This document shows, piece after piece, positions 45,301 to 52,228 of a stretch of 64,000 nucleotides of DNA; position 1 is the first letter of the stretch, and each line of letters begins with the position of its first letter. Source of the DNA: Cellulomonas_A sp047229345 (GTDB taxonomy: Bacteria > Actinomycetota > Actinomycetes > Actinomycetales > Cellulomonadaceae); contig NZ_JBFTER010000011.1 of NCBI RefSeq assembly GCF_047229345.1, positions 1 to 64,000 on the forward strand, given 5' to 3'. The notes beneath the pieces were generated by a model, which ran no database searches, was not told where the DNA came from, and saw nothing but the letters and a program-made list of their open reading frames with translations. The position numbers and the translations under genes are program-made.

Positions 45301-45497
45301 TTGAGCTCCTCGACCTGCGTGTTGAATCGCCCGAGCTTGAGCTCGCTCGTGGCGGTGAGCCACACGCCGCCGTCGTTGAGGTCGACGCGCGCGAGCGGGA
45401 AGCCGGGGTTGACCAGCGCGAGCACCGCGAGGACCACGGGCACGGTCACGACGGCCGCGGCGGACACGGTGCGCCGGCGCACGGAGGCGAGGCTCAT
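39351..45497 (-). CDS. Giant membrane-anchored Ig-like/fibronectin type III surface protein
   Basis: A 2,048-residue extracytoplasmic protein. One hydrophobic helix near residues 13-32 anchors it with no lipobox. Then come a propeller-like region (about 40-345), an acidic linker (EEELEEEQEDAEG, near 366), and a run of cadherin/Ig-like repeats with NDxDPDGD-type calcium-like motifs (VLANDVDPNGGEL, ADFADPDGDDL, LDDAYDPDGDRL). From about 1455 to 2035 there are six fibronectin type III domains (ITGYRVVANPGG, ITSYTLEITPAP and similar). The C-terminus ends in a proline run with no LPXTG. The ATG at 45497 overlaps the kinase stop. An adhesive or wall-spanning role is inferred. Confidence 0.9.
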   Translation of the reverse strand: MSLASVRRRTVSAAAVVTVPVVLAVLALVNPGFPLARVDLNDGGVWLTATSELKLGRFNTQVEELNSGLVTTGTDFDVLQDAGDVLLLEPGSVSVVDPASVTLVAQVPVPGGASASMGGGTVAVLDSGGNAWVRPFTALDTLRVSSDQPDLELGDGGRVVVTQDGVALGVDGTTGDVTRVRLEAGTPVVEPVGSFGTGVEKLTAVGDEPVGLDGSTLVTLRGEVELDGDDLVLQQPGPAADDALVASRTALLQVPLGGGEPVERLTGGSGRPAAPVRVRGCAHAAWASATGSYLRECTGGSGPQVEDLEDMSSQDELTFRVNRGAVVLNDTLRGRVWMPLEDTALREPNWEDIVPEEELEEEQEDAEGTETTQDLVAECGTQSAPPTAQDDGFGVRPGRATILPVIDNDSSSDCGILAVSEFDPVPEEFGRLEAIYGGRSLQLTVAPDATGSATFTYTITDGRGTSAPSTASVTLTVRDDGVNEAPVQVRTGSMRVEQGAQATYNALADFADPDGDDLVLVGAVSDGGGVSFRQDGSVTFRAEGGTLGRHQVRLTVTDGVETAEGVLEVDVRAAGSLAPQVDPVHVVTYVDLPALVQPLAAVRSSSAEPVRLAGVDEVAGLTITTDLAAGTFTVSAARPGTYYVPFVVAAPPQQATGLARVDVREWPSEVQPPVAVRDRAYLPAGGEVTVDPLANDTDPAGGVLVVQSVEAPADSGLRIAVIGHQLVQISATRTLEAPVSVRYVVSNGTTTATSEIAVHPVPPSATNQPPVVPNVEVSVRTGGVVTVPVLDDAYDPDGDRLTLVPELAEPLGEGQGLLFVSGDVLRYQAPESALTAHATFAVRDALGNTTAATLTVRVHESDATTKAPPRPRDLTARVFESETIRIPVPLVGIDDDGDGVTLLGAALAPTKGRIVDVGADWLEYEALPGELGTDTFTYAVEDWVGQRAVATIRVGISPRPTTTVPVVARDDAVQVRPGERVEVRVLANDVDPNGGELSLETELETAEGVDARVEGRRILVQAPDEPAVLQIVYTATNIRGGRATAVLTVTVSGDAAVLPPIAQDVVVPPIDTIGRESVEVDVLEVAQNPSGPLSDLQVSVPRSASEVATVTPQGKVVVTLVDTAQTVPYVLTNVSPQADRVSSYAFITVPALGFFPPTPRPKAPELRVASGEPLEIPLDEQVQVAPGRTASIADAAGVTATKSDGTALVKDATTLRFQSAAGYAGPASITVPVTDRTSAGDAEGRTSVITLSITVYALDDHPPTFDPTTLDMGPGEAPLAVDLRALTRGPEGETTTTTPYTYQLTSAVPAGFTATLEGSTLRVSAARTTPKGTLGSLAVKIGYGRSGSMDAQVDLRVTASTRQLARVVDRTVTDGVQGRETVVNVLENAFNPFPDGELTVVGASVETPGAGTASATSSTVSVRPGPDFQGTLVARFRVRDATGDPDREVEGRITVSVRGKPEAPRAPRVVEVRDRTVVLAWDAPGDRGAPITGYRVVANPGGAVRACASTTCTIDNLTNDTEYTFTVAAQNAVDWSDPSPASAPARPDAVPDPPGAPVEVSTGDRELTVRWEAPRSTGSPITSYTLEITPAPVNGPASVTTSTLTQRFTGLQNGTAYTVRVRAQNRAPEPSGWSGSSATIVPAKAPDAPAVSAQRVETPLGGQITVSWTSPAANGDPVRGYELTITGPGGGTFPLTAAETSYAFTRAVNGHPHEFQVRAQNKAGWSATGSAIASTFGVPGVTSGVRATGSGTAEPGQGSVELSGFSADANGSPITEYQVLQGGTPVRSGAGSPIVVDALPGGETQSYQVRACNVAGCGAPSGVVSATPVTRPVAPGAVSLSDPTRDDNRQPTSITASWGATGSWGGGANQRYHVVFAVDGRVVRDTTVTGTQDTLTDGLPRFGFANRSAVVSVSVSAVTGAGESGAVSTDKQIERASEPGDASGVQVRLEETGARVDATWTPPSDNGGVPLTGYVVEVRVGNGAWTSLGTVTAPSVNAALPGAPVAAGTEVRIRVKATNQYGESGGWAEGGERIPAPPPPPPDGGEGG

Positions 45498-47173
45498 GGC
45501 GCGCACCCCTCGGCGGGACGCGCGGACGCCCCGCGGTCGGCGCGCACGATCGACACCTCGACGCACACGGGGCTCCCGGTCGCCGCGGCGGCGGGCACCG
45601 TGACGGTCGGCTCCTCGACGAGCTCGCGGACGGGCTCCCCGGTCGCAGCCCGCACGCCCCACAGGTAGCGGTCGCCGTCGACGGGCTCGGGGTTGGTCCA
45701 GGTGAACACCACGGCCCCGTCGGCCTGCCGGACGCCGGTGAGGTCCGCGGGCGACGGGACCGCCGCGGCGACGCCGCTCGCGGGCGGCTCGAAGCCGGTC
45801 GGGTCCTGCGTCGCGGGGGGCGCCGCGGAGTCGCCGAGCGTCAGCGCGACGACCACGACGAGCGCCGCGAGCACCACGGCCCCGGAGACCAGGCCCGCGA
45901 CGAGCCGACCACGCCCGGCCGGCTCGGGGTCGGGCTGCGGGATGAGGATCTCGCGCGCGGCCGTCTCGGTGCCGAGCTCGTCGGCGAGCGCGCGCCGACC
46001 GGTCGTCGGAGTGCCGGGCGCCGCGGGCGCGGTCGACGGCTGCGAGCCGGCGGCCGTGCGGAGCCGGTGCGCGACGGTCGTGGCGGGCGGTGTCTGCGCC
46101 GCGTCGGGCGACACGCTGGTGACGGGCCGCAGGCGGGTCGCGTCGTCCTCCGCCGAGCGCAGCGCGCGGCGGGTGGGCCGGACCGGTGGAGGTCCCGACG
46201 GGTCGATGCTCACCACGGGGCGCAGCCGCGTCCGGTCGTCGCCGTCCTCCTCGCCGGGCCCGTCGGCGTCCCGTGAGACGCCCGGAGCCGGCACGCGCGC
46301 CTCGTCGGTGAGGTCCAGCGGTGTCACCGCGAACCCGAGCTCGGCCTCGACCTGCTGCAGCGAGCGCGCGAACGCGACCGCGCTCGGGTGCCGGCCGGCG
46401 GGCGACCGGCTCATCGCGCGCGCGAGCACCGAGTCGAGGCTCGCCGGCACGTCCTGGCGGCCCGTCGGCGGGACGGGCGAGCGCTCGATGCGGCCCACGA
46501 GGTCGGCCGCGCCGTTCGCGCCGCCCGGGACCTCGAACGGCGTCCGACCCGCGAGCAGCGAGTAGACGGTCGCCGCGAGCGAGTACACGTCGGAGCGCGC
46601 GTCCCCGGTCGGGTGCTCGGCGAGCAGCTCGGGCGGCGACCACGGGATCGACATCCCGATCGCCACCCCGGCGCCCGCCCCGGTGGTCGCCGCGATGCCG
46701 AAGTCGGTCAGCGCGGGCCACCCGAAGTCGGTGGTCAGGACGTTGGCGGGCTTGATGTCGCGGTGCAGGATCCCGGCGCGGTGCGCGGTCTCGACGGCCG
46801 AGCCGAGGCGCACGCCGATGCGCAGCGCCTCCGCCACGGAGATGCGCTCGACGCGGTAGCGCTCGGCGAGCGCCGGCCCGGAGCAGTACTCCATGACGAG
46901 GTACGGGCGCCCGTCGGGGGCGATGTCCGCGTGGAAGATCGTGACGATCGACGGGTGGTGCGAGAGCTGGGCCATGAGGTTGGCCTCGGTCTGGAACCGC
47001 ACCCGCAGGTCGTCGTCGAGCGAGCCGGCGAGCAGGACCTTGACCGCGACCGAGCGCCGCGGCATGTCCTGCTCGTAGAGGAAGACGTCAGCGAACCCAC
47101 CGAGGCCGAGCACCCGGACGAACCGGTGCCCGGCGATCCTCGGTGGGGCAGAGGCGACGCGGCGTGCAGTCAC
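45494..47173 (-). CDS. Membrane Ser/Thr protein kinase
   Basis: A 559-residue Hanks-type kinase. The kinase domain (about 12-285) is complete: GLGGFADVFL, VAVKVL (lysine), HRDIKPANVL, LTDFGIA and SDVYSLAATVY. A cytoplasmic linker with three DATRLRPV-like segments, possible phosphothreonine sites, leads to one membrane helix (about 423-446). The short outer domain (about 475-559) resembles a fibronectin type III fold (GAVVFTWTNPEPVDG). PASTA repeats are absent. The GTG at 47173 overlaps the FHA gene stop. Confidence 0.93.
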   Translation of the reverse strand: MTARRVASAPPRIAGHRFVRVLGLGGFADVFLYEQDMPRRSVAVKVLLAGSLDDDLRVRFQTEANLMAQLSHHPSIVTIFHADIAPDGRPYLVMEYCSGPALAERYRVERISVAEALRIGVRLGSAVETAHRAGILHRDIKPANVLTTDFGWPALTDFGIAATTGAGAGVAIGMSIPWSPPELLAEHPTGDARSDVYSLAATVYSLLAGRTPFEVPGGANGAADLVGRIERSPVPPTGRQDVPASLDSVLARAMSRSPAGRHPSAVAFARSLQQVEAELGFAVTPLDLTDEARVPAPGVSRDADGPGEEDGDDRTRLRPVVSIDPSGPPPVRPTRRALRSAEDDATRLRPVTSVSPDAAQTPPATTVAHRLRTAAGSQPSTAPAAPGTPTTGRRALADELGTETAAREILIPQPDPEPAGRGRLVAGLVSGAVVLAALVVVVALTLGDSAAPPATQDPTGFEPPASGVAAAVPSPADLTGVRQADGAVVFTWTNPEPVDGDRYLWGVRAATGEPVRELVEEPTVTVPAAAATGSPVCVEVSIVRADRGASARPAEGCAP

Positions 47174-48798
47174 GCACCCCGCTCCACGGTGAACGTCACG
47201 CCGTCCCCGAGGTCGACGACCTCGCCGGCGGCGACGACCGTCGCCTCGCCGGGGTGCAGCCGCCGGGCACGCTCGCCCGGCCGGGACACCAGGATGCCGT
47301 TGGTGGAGTTGAGGTCGGTCACGAGCACGTCGTCGCCCTCGGCGCGGACCTCGGCGTGCGTGCGCGAGATGTCCTGCTGCGGGCTCGGGACGGTCACGAG
47401 GCGCGGGAGCTCGCGGTTCGTGACGCGCGAGACCTGCGGGGCGCGGCCGAGCAGCACCGAGCGGTCGAGCGCGACGACGAGGCCGGTCGAGAGCACGAGC
47501 TTGGCGGTCGGGTCGACCTCGGGCGCGACGACGCGGAACGGCCCCGGGACCTCGTCGGCGGCCCACGAGGGCAGCTGGTCGCGGATCGCGACGAGGTCGC
47601 TCGACAGGATCGTGAGCCCGTCGTGGTCGTCGTCGAGGTCGAGGTCCGTCTGCGCGGCGGCCTCGCCCTGCAGCACGGCCTCCGCGGCGGCCACGACGTC
47701 CGCGCCGTAGGTGTCGTCGTCGTCGTCGAGGTCCTCGTCGTCCGGGACCAGCGCGGGCACGGCCGCGTGCTCGGCGGGCCGCTCGGCCGCGGGCAGGACC
47801 GGCGTCGGCGTAGACCACGTACGGGCGAGATCGGCCTGCGGGTCGCGCGCGGGGTCTGCGTCGAGCTGCTCGCGGGCGGGCGCCGGGGCGTCGACCGCCT
47901 GGAACGCGGGCATGGGCAGCTCGGCGACGTGCAGCGGGAGCACCGGGGACGCCGCGGGCACGGAGGGCGCTGCGGTGGCGCCGGCCGGCGACCCGGCGGT
48001 GCCCGACGCCAGCGGGAGCTCGGCGGAGTGCGTCGCGGGCTCGGTCCGGGAGCCCGCTGCGGGCTCGTCCGACGCCGCCGCGGTGACCGGCTCGGCGTCC
48101 ACGGTCTCGGCGTCCACCGGCTCGCGGTCCACCGGCTCGGCGGGCACCGACTCGGCGTGTACCGGCTTGGCGAGGTCGACGAAGCCGGCGGGCACGGCGT
48201 CGGCCGGCGCCGGGGCGCCGGCGAGCACAGCCGTGGCCTCGGCGGCGGCGGCGGTCTCGACGACGTGGTCGGGCGTGGCCTCGGGCTCGCTCGGCTCGAC
48301 CGTCGCCTCGACCGGCACGGACGCCGACGTCGTCCCGGAGCCCGCCGCGTCGTCGCGCACCGCGAGCGGGACCTGCACCGCGGACGCGCGGACGACGCCG
48401 CTCACGACCGGCAGCGCCTCCGCGGCGGTCCAGGTACCGGCGCCGGCGACGCGCACCGTCACCACGTCCGCACCCTCGGCGACCCGCTCGGACCAGGTCG
48501 TGACCTCGCCGGCGGCGAGCACGGACGACCCGTCGGGCCCGCTGACCTCGACCTCGACCGGGCCGCGCAGCGCCGCGTGCACCCGCCCACCGGTGAGGTC
48601 GACGAGCGCGAACGGCTGGAGCCGCGCGATGCCGCCGGTCAGCAGCACCTCGAGCTGGTCCGCGAGACCGCCGTCGGCGGGCACGGCGTCCCACACGGCC
48701 CGCACCACGGAGGGCGGCGTGGTCGGCGCGAGCAGCGCCACGACCCCGCCTGCGACGACCGCGTGCCAGTCTCCGGGGGTGTACTCGGGCACGATCAC
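47170..48798 (-). CDS. FHA domain protein
   Basis: A 542-residue protein. The N-terminal 135 residues form a globular part of unknown type (VIVPEYTPGDWHAVV). A long low-complexity Ala/Pro/Glu linker (about 170-430) contains a 15-bp coding repeat giving PVDAE-type pentapeptides. The FHA domain is C-terminal (about 445-535: SVLLGRAPQ, DISRTHAEV, DLNSTNGILV). It lies between phosphatase and kinase with GTGA overlaps on both sides, so it probably binds a phosphorylated partner of this pair. Confidence 0.88.
   Translation of the reverse strand: MIVPEYTPGDWHAVVAGGVVALLAPTTPPSVVRAVWDAVPADGGLADQLEVLLTGGIARLQPFALVDLTGGRVHAALRGPVEVEVSGPDGSSVLAAGEVTTWSERVAEGADVVTVRVAGAGTWTAAEALPVVSGVVRASAVQVPLAVRDDAAGSGTTSASVPVEATVEPSEPEATPDHVVETAAAAEATAVLAGAPAPADAVPAGFVDLAKPVHAESVPAEPVDREPVDAETVDAEPVTAAASDEPAAGSRTEPATHSAELPLASGTAGSPAGATAAPSVPAASPVLPLHVAELPMPAFQAVDAPAPAREQLDADPARDPQADLARTWSTPTPVLPAAERPAEHAAVPALVPDDEDLDDDDDTYGADVVAAAEAVLQGEAAAQTDLDLDDDHDGLTILSSDLVAIRDQLPSWAADEVPGPFRVVAPEVDPTAKLVLSTGLVVALDRSVLLGRAPQVSRVTNRELPRLVTVPSPQQDISRTHAEVRAEGDDVLVTDLNSTNGILVSRPGERARRLHPGEATVVAAGEVVDLGDGVTFTVERGA
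48086..48175. repeat. 15-bp coding tandem repeat in the FHA protein linker
   Basis: Six 15-bp units of the type ACCGGCTCGGCGTCC on the plus strand. Read on the minus strand they encode pentapeptides like PVDAE and PVDRE, so length changes keep the frame. Confidence 0.75.
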
Positions 48799-49634
48799 GG
48801 CTGGACCTCCGTCGTCCTGGTTCGCGGCACGGTCGCACCGTCGAGCATCTCGTCCCACGCGCTCGGCGCGAGCTCCGCGCCCGCACGCGGGACGGTCACG
48901 TGCACGTCCTCGTCCCTCACCGCGGTCGCCACGTCGACGACGACGGCGCTCACGTTGTCGTGGCCCCCGGCCTCGACCGCGCGCTGCACGAGCTGCTGCG
49001 CGGCCTGCTGCGGGTCGCTGTGCTCGGCGAGGATGCCCGCGATCGCGGCGTCGTCGAGCTCACGGGTCAGGCCGTCCGAGCACACGAGGACCCGGTCGTG
49101 CGGCCCCGCGGGGATCAGCCAGTAGTCGGGCTCCGGGCTCGGGCCGGTGCCGAGGGCGCGCGTGAGCACGTGCCGCTCCGGGTGGGTGCCCGCCTGCGAG
49201 GAGCTGAGCTCACCCGAGTCGAGCATCTCCTGGACCACCGAGTGGTCGACGCTGATCTGCTCGAGGACGCCCTCGCTGACGCGGTACACCCGCGAGTCGC
49301 CGACGTTGAACACGAGCCAGTAGGAGCCGTCGTCGTGCTCCGCGACGGCGACGCCCGCCACGGTCGTGCCGCCCGCGCGCCCCTCGAACGTGTCGCGGAT
49401 CCGCTCGGCCGTCCGGGTGAAGCACGCGTGCACGTCGTCCGCGGAGGCGACCGTGCGCCCCGCGAGGTGCGCGAACTCCTCGACCGCGAGCCTGCTGGCG
49501 ACGTCGCCGGCGTCGTGGCCGCCCATGCCGTCCGCCACGAGGAACACCGGGGGGTACGCGAGCAGGGCGTCCTCGTTGACCGAGCGCACGAGACCGCGGT
49601 CGGTCGCCGAACCCCACGACGTGCGCACTCCCAC
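48795..49634 (-). CDS. PP2C-type Ser/Thr protein phosphatase
   Basis: A 279-residue PP2C/PPM phosphatase. Metal-binding motifs are SVNEDALLA, VADGMGGHDAGDVASR, VFNVGDSRVYR, CSDGLTREL and GGHDNVSAVVV. I chose the GTG at 49634 because GAGGAG sits eight bases upstream; the ATG at 49673 (13 residues longer) is possible and has GATAAC nearby. The gene heads the large minus-strand block and probably reverses phosphorylation by the kinase two genes on. The AT-richer stretch at 49676-49735 upstream should hold the main promoter. Confidence 0.92.
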   Translation of the reverse strand: MGVRTSWGSATDRGLVRSVNEDALLAYPPVFLVADGMGGHDAGDVASRLAVEEFAHLAGRTVASADDVHACFTRTAERIRDTFEGRAGGTTVAGVAVAEHDDGSYWLVFNVGDSRVYRVSEGVLEQISVDHSVVQEMLDSGELSSSQAGTHPERHVLTRALGTGPSPEPDYWLIPAGPHDRVLVCSDGLTRELDDAAIAGILAEHSDPQQAAQQLVQRAVEAGGHDNVSAVVVDVATAVRDEDVHVTVPRAGAELAPSAWDEMLDGATVPRTRTTEVQP

Positions 49635-49736
49635 CCCCGCTGCTCCTCGGGCGCGCGGCAGCCGCACCCACATGGTTGGTTATCGGCCACATCGTGCCCT
49701 ACATGAGCAAGACAAGTGTAAAGATCCGCGGACGTC

Positions 49737-51245
49737 TCAGATGCCCAGCTGGTACACGCCCCAGTACGCGAGCACGACGAGGATGACGGCCGCACCGGCG
49801 ACCGAGGTCCACAGCTCGACGACCGCGACCCCGCCGGTCGCGACGCGGTCCCCGGCGTCGCGCAGCCGGCGTGCCCGGTCGAGCAGCGCGACCCCCGCGA
49901 CGACCGCCGCGATGCCGAGCACGCGGACCCCGATCCACCCGCCCTGCACCACCCACGCGTTGCGCTCGTAGCCGAGCGCGAGGCGCGCGACCGCGACGAG
50001 GTACCAGACGAGGGCCGCGACCGTCGCGACGACGAGCAGGCGCAGCGCGTCCGCCCGACCCCGGACGCCCGCCCCGAGACCGTCCGGCAGCTCGGGCAGT
50101 CCGCGGCGGCGGCGCACGGCCCGGTGCAGCACCGAGCCGAGGTGCGCGAAGGGGCCGACGGCGAGCAGCACGATGCCGCCCCCGACGGTGGCGAGCACGA
50201 CGTCGCCGTCGCCGAGCCAGCGCGGGGTCGGCACCGGCGCCGCCCAGTAGTCCTGGACCGGCTGCGCCCCGGCGATCCGGGGGCTCGCGCCCGACGTCCC
50301 CGGCAGCCCCCGGACCCAGCCCGTGAGGTCGCGCAGGAAGTCCTCGACGACGACGCCCTCCACGCGGATGCCGTGGCTCGCGCCCTCGTAGTAGCGGACG
50401 GTGTACTCGGCGCTGCCCGCGATCGCGGTGTCGCGGATGATCTGCTCGGCGCCCTGGACGAGCGGCATCGACGCGTCGCCCGTCCCGTAGACCACGAGCA
50501 CCGGCTGGCGCATCTGGCGCTGGTACGGCGCGACGTCGAAGTCCGCGTACTCGAAGCCGCCGCCGGGCAGCGACATGCCGACCGCGCGCGGGATCGCGCG
50601 GAACACCCCGCTCGGGACCCCCGTGTTGCGCAGGTAGGAGTCGGTCGCGAACGCCGCCTGCTGGCGCGGAGGGACGACGGGCGCGGACACGAGCGCGACG
50701 AACGCGAGAGACGGGTCCTCCGCGGCCATGACCGGGGCGATCCAGGCACCCTCGCTCTCGCCGTACAGCCCGACGCGTGCCGGGTCGACGTCGGTCCAGC
50801 CGCGCAGCACCTCGACCGACCGGGCGTAGTCGGCCGCCATCGCGACGTAGTCCCGGTGCCGCGCGGTGTACGTGTCGAGCCGCTTGTCGGGGACCATCGC
50901 GACGACGCCGGACTCCGCGAGCGCGTACGCCTGCTCCTCGAACGCGGTCGAGAACTTCCCCGTGCCCGCACCGTGCACGAACACGACCCCGGCCCGGTCG
51001 CCCGGCGCACCCACCGGCTCGCTGATCTGGGCCTGCACCACGGCGCCGTCGAGCTGGACGCTCACCACCGTCGTGCGGACCTCGTACCGGACGGGCTCGG
51101 GCGCACCGCCGATCGCGGTCGACGCGCTCTGCGTCTCGAGCGGGTCGGTCAGCGGGACCGGGTCCCACTGCGGGCCCATCACCGCGCCGACGACGGCCAG
51201 CAGGATGATCCCCACGACCGTCCCCGCGGCGACCCGGTTCGGCAT
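49737..51245 (-). CDS. Alpha/beta hydrolase with C-terminal membrane helices
   Basis: A 502-residue protein. One N-terminal helix (about 5-25) is followed by an extracytoplasmic hydrolase domain with nucleophile elbow GLYGESEGAWIAP (serine near 165), the aspartate in VYGTGDASMPL and the histidine in YEGASHGIR. The last 170 residues hold four to five hydrophobic helices. Fusion of the hydrolase to a membrane domain is uncommon, and no substrate can be assigned. The ATG at 51245 has GATAAT ending six bases upstream and no ribosome site. Confidence 0.83.
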   Translation of the reverse strand: MPNRVAAGTVVGIILLAVVGAVMGPQWDPVPLTDPLETQSASTAIGGAPEPVRYEVRTTVVSVQLDGAVVQAQISEPVGAPGDRAGVVFVHGAGTGKFSTAFEEQAYALAESGVVAMVPDKRLDTYTARHRDYVAMAADYARSVEVLRGWTDVDPARVGLYGESEGAWIAPVMAAEDPSLAFVALVSAPVVPPRQQAAFATDSYLRNTGVPSGVFRAIPRAVGMSLPGGGFEYADFDVAPYQRQMRQPVLVVYGTGDASMPLVQGAEQIIRDTAIAGSAEYTVRYYEGASHGIRVEGVVVEDFLRDLTGWVRGLPGTSGASPRIAGAQPVQDYWAAPVPTPRWLGDGDVVLATVGGGIVLLAVGPFAHLGSVLHRAVRRRRGLPELPDGLGAGVRGRADALRLLVVATVAALVWYLVAVARLALGYERNAWVVQGGWIGVRVLGIAAVVAGVALLDRARRLRDAGDRVATGGVAVVELWTSVAGAAVILVVLAYWGVYQLGI

Positions 51246-51310
51246 CCGGCGATTATCGCGCAGCCCCTCACCAGGACCGGGAGCCACCCCGGGCCGCAGG
51301 GCGGTCGTCG

Positions 51311-52228
51311 TCAGAAGCCCATCCGCCCGAGCTGCTTCGGGTCGCGCTGCCAGTCCTTGGCGACCTTGACGTGCAGGTCGAGGAACACGCGCGTGCCGAG
51401 CAGCGCCTCGATGCCGCGCCGGGCCTCGGTGCCGACCTCGCGCAGCCGCGAGCCGCCGCGACCGATGATGATGGCCTTCTGGCTGTCGCGCTCGACGAAG
51501 AGGTGCACGCGCACGTCGAGCATCGCGGGCCCCTGCGCACCGTCGGGCTGCGGGCGCGGGACGATCTCGTCGACGACCACGGCGAGCGAGTGCGGGAGCT
51601 CGTCGCGCACGCCCTCGAGCGCCGCCTCGCGGACCAGCTCGGCGACCATGACGTTCTCGGGCTCGTCGGTCAGCTCGCCTTCGGGGTACAGCGCCGGGCC
51701 CTCGTCGAGGTGCCCGATGAGCACCTTCTCGAGCTCGGCGACCTGGTAGCCCGACTCGGCCGAGACCGGGATGATGTCGGCCCACTCGCCGAGCGCCGAG
51801 ACGGCGAGCAGGTGCTCCGCGAGCCGCGCCTTGCCGACGAGGTCCGCCTTGGTGGCGATCGCCACGACCGGCGTACCCCGGCCGTCGCGCGCGAGCTCGC
51901 TCAGCTGCTCGGCGATGTACCGGTCCCCCGGGCCGACCTTCTGGTCCGAGGGCAGGCAGAAGCCGACGACGTCGACCTCGGTCAGGGTGTCCTTGACGAG
52001 GTCGTTGAGGCGCTCGCCGAGCAGCGTGCGCGGGCGGTGCAGGCCCGGGGTGTCGACGAGCACGAGCTGCGCGTCGGGGCGGTGCACGATCCCGCGGATG
52101 GTGTGGCGCGTCGTCTGCGGGCGGCCCGAGGTGATCGCGACCTTCTGGCCCACGAGCGCGTTCGTGAGCGTCGACTTCCCGGCGTTGGGCCGGCCCACGA
52201 GGCAGGCGAATCCGGATCGGAAGGTCAT
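51311..52228 (-). CDS. era: GTPase Era
   Basis: GTPase needed for small-subunit ribosome maturation, 305 residues. G motifs are GRPNAGKSTLTNALVG (G1), DTPGLH (G3) and TKADLVGK (G4). The C-terminal KH domain includes VERDSQKAIIIGRGGSRLREVG. The ATG at 52228 overlaps the CBS gene stop (ATGA). Confidence 0.97.
   Translation of the reverse strand: MTFRSGFACLVGRPNAGKSTLTNALVGQKVAITSGRPQTTRHTIRGIVHRPDAQLVLVDTPGLHRPRTLLGERLNDLVKDTLTEVDVVGFCLPSDQKVGPGDRYIAEQLSELARDGRGTPVVAIATKADLVGKARLAEHLLAVSALGEWADIIPVSAESGYQVAELEKVLIGHLDEGPALYPEGELTDEPENVMVAELVREAALEGVRDELPHSLAVVVDEIVPRPQPDGAQGPAMLDVRVHLFVERDSQKAIIIGRGGSRLREVGTEARRGIEALLGTRVFLDLHVKVAKDWQRDPKQLGRMGF

Noticed and set aside
41715..45668. A 1,317-codon open frame antisense to the giant Ig/Fn3 gene
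   Set aside because: Low-complexity composition, no start context, and a clear multi-domain protein on the other strand.
28791..49634. Recently acquired genomic island
   Set aside because: Base composition and codon bias look like the flanks; there is no integrase, transposase, tRNA or direct repeat at the edges.
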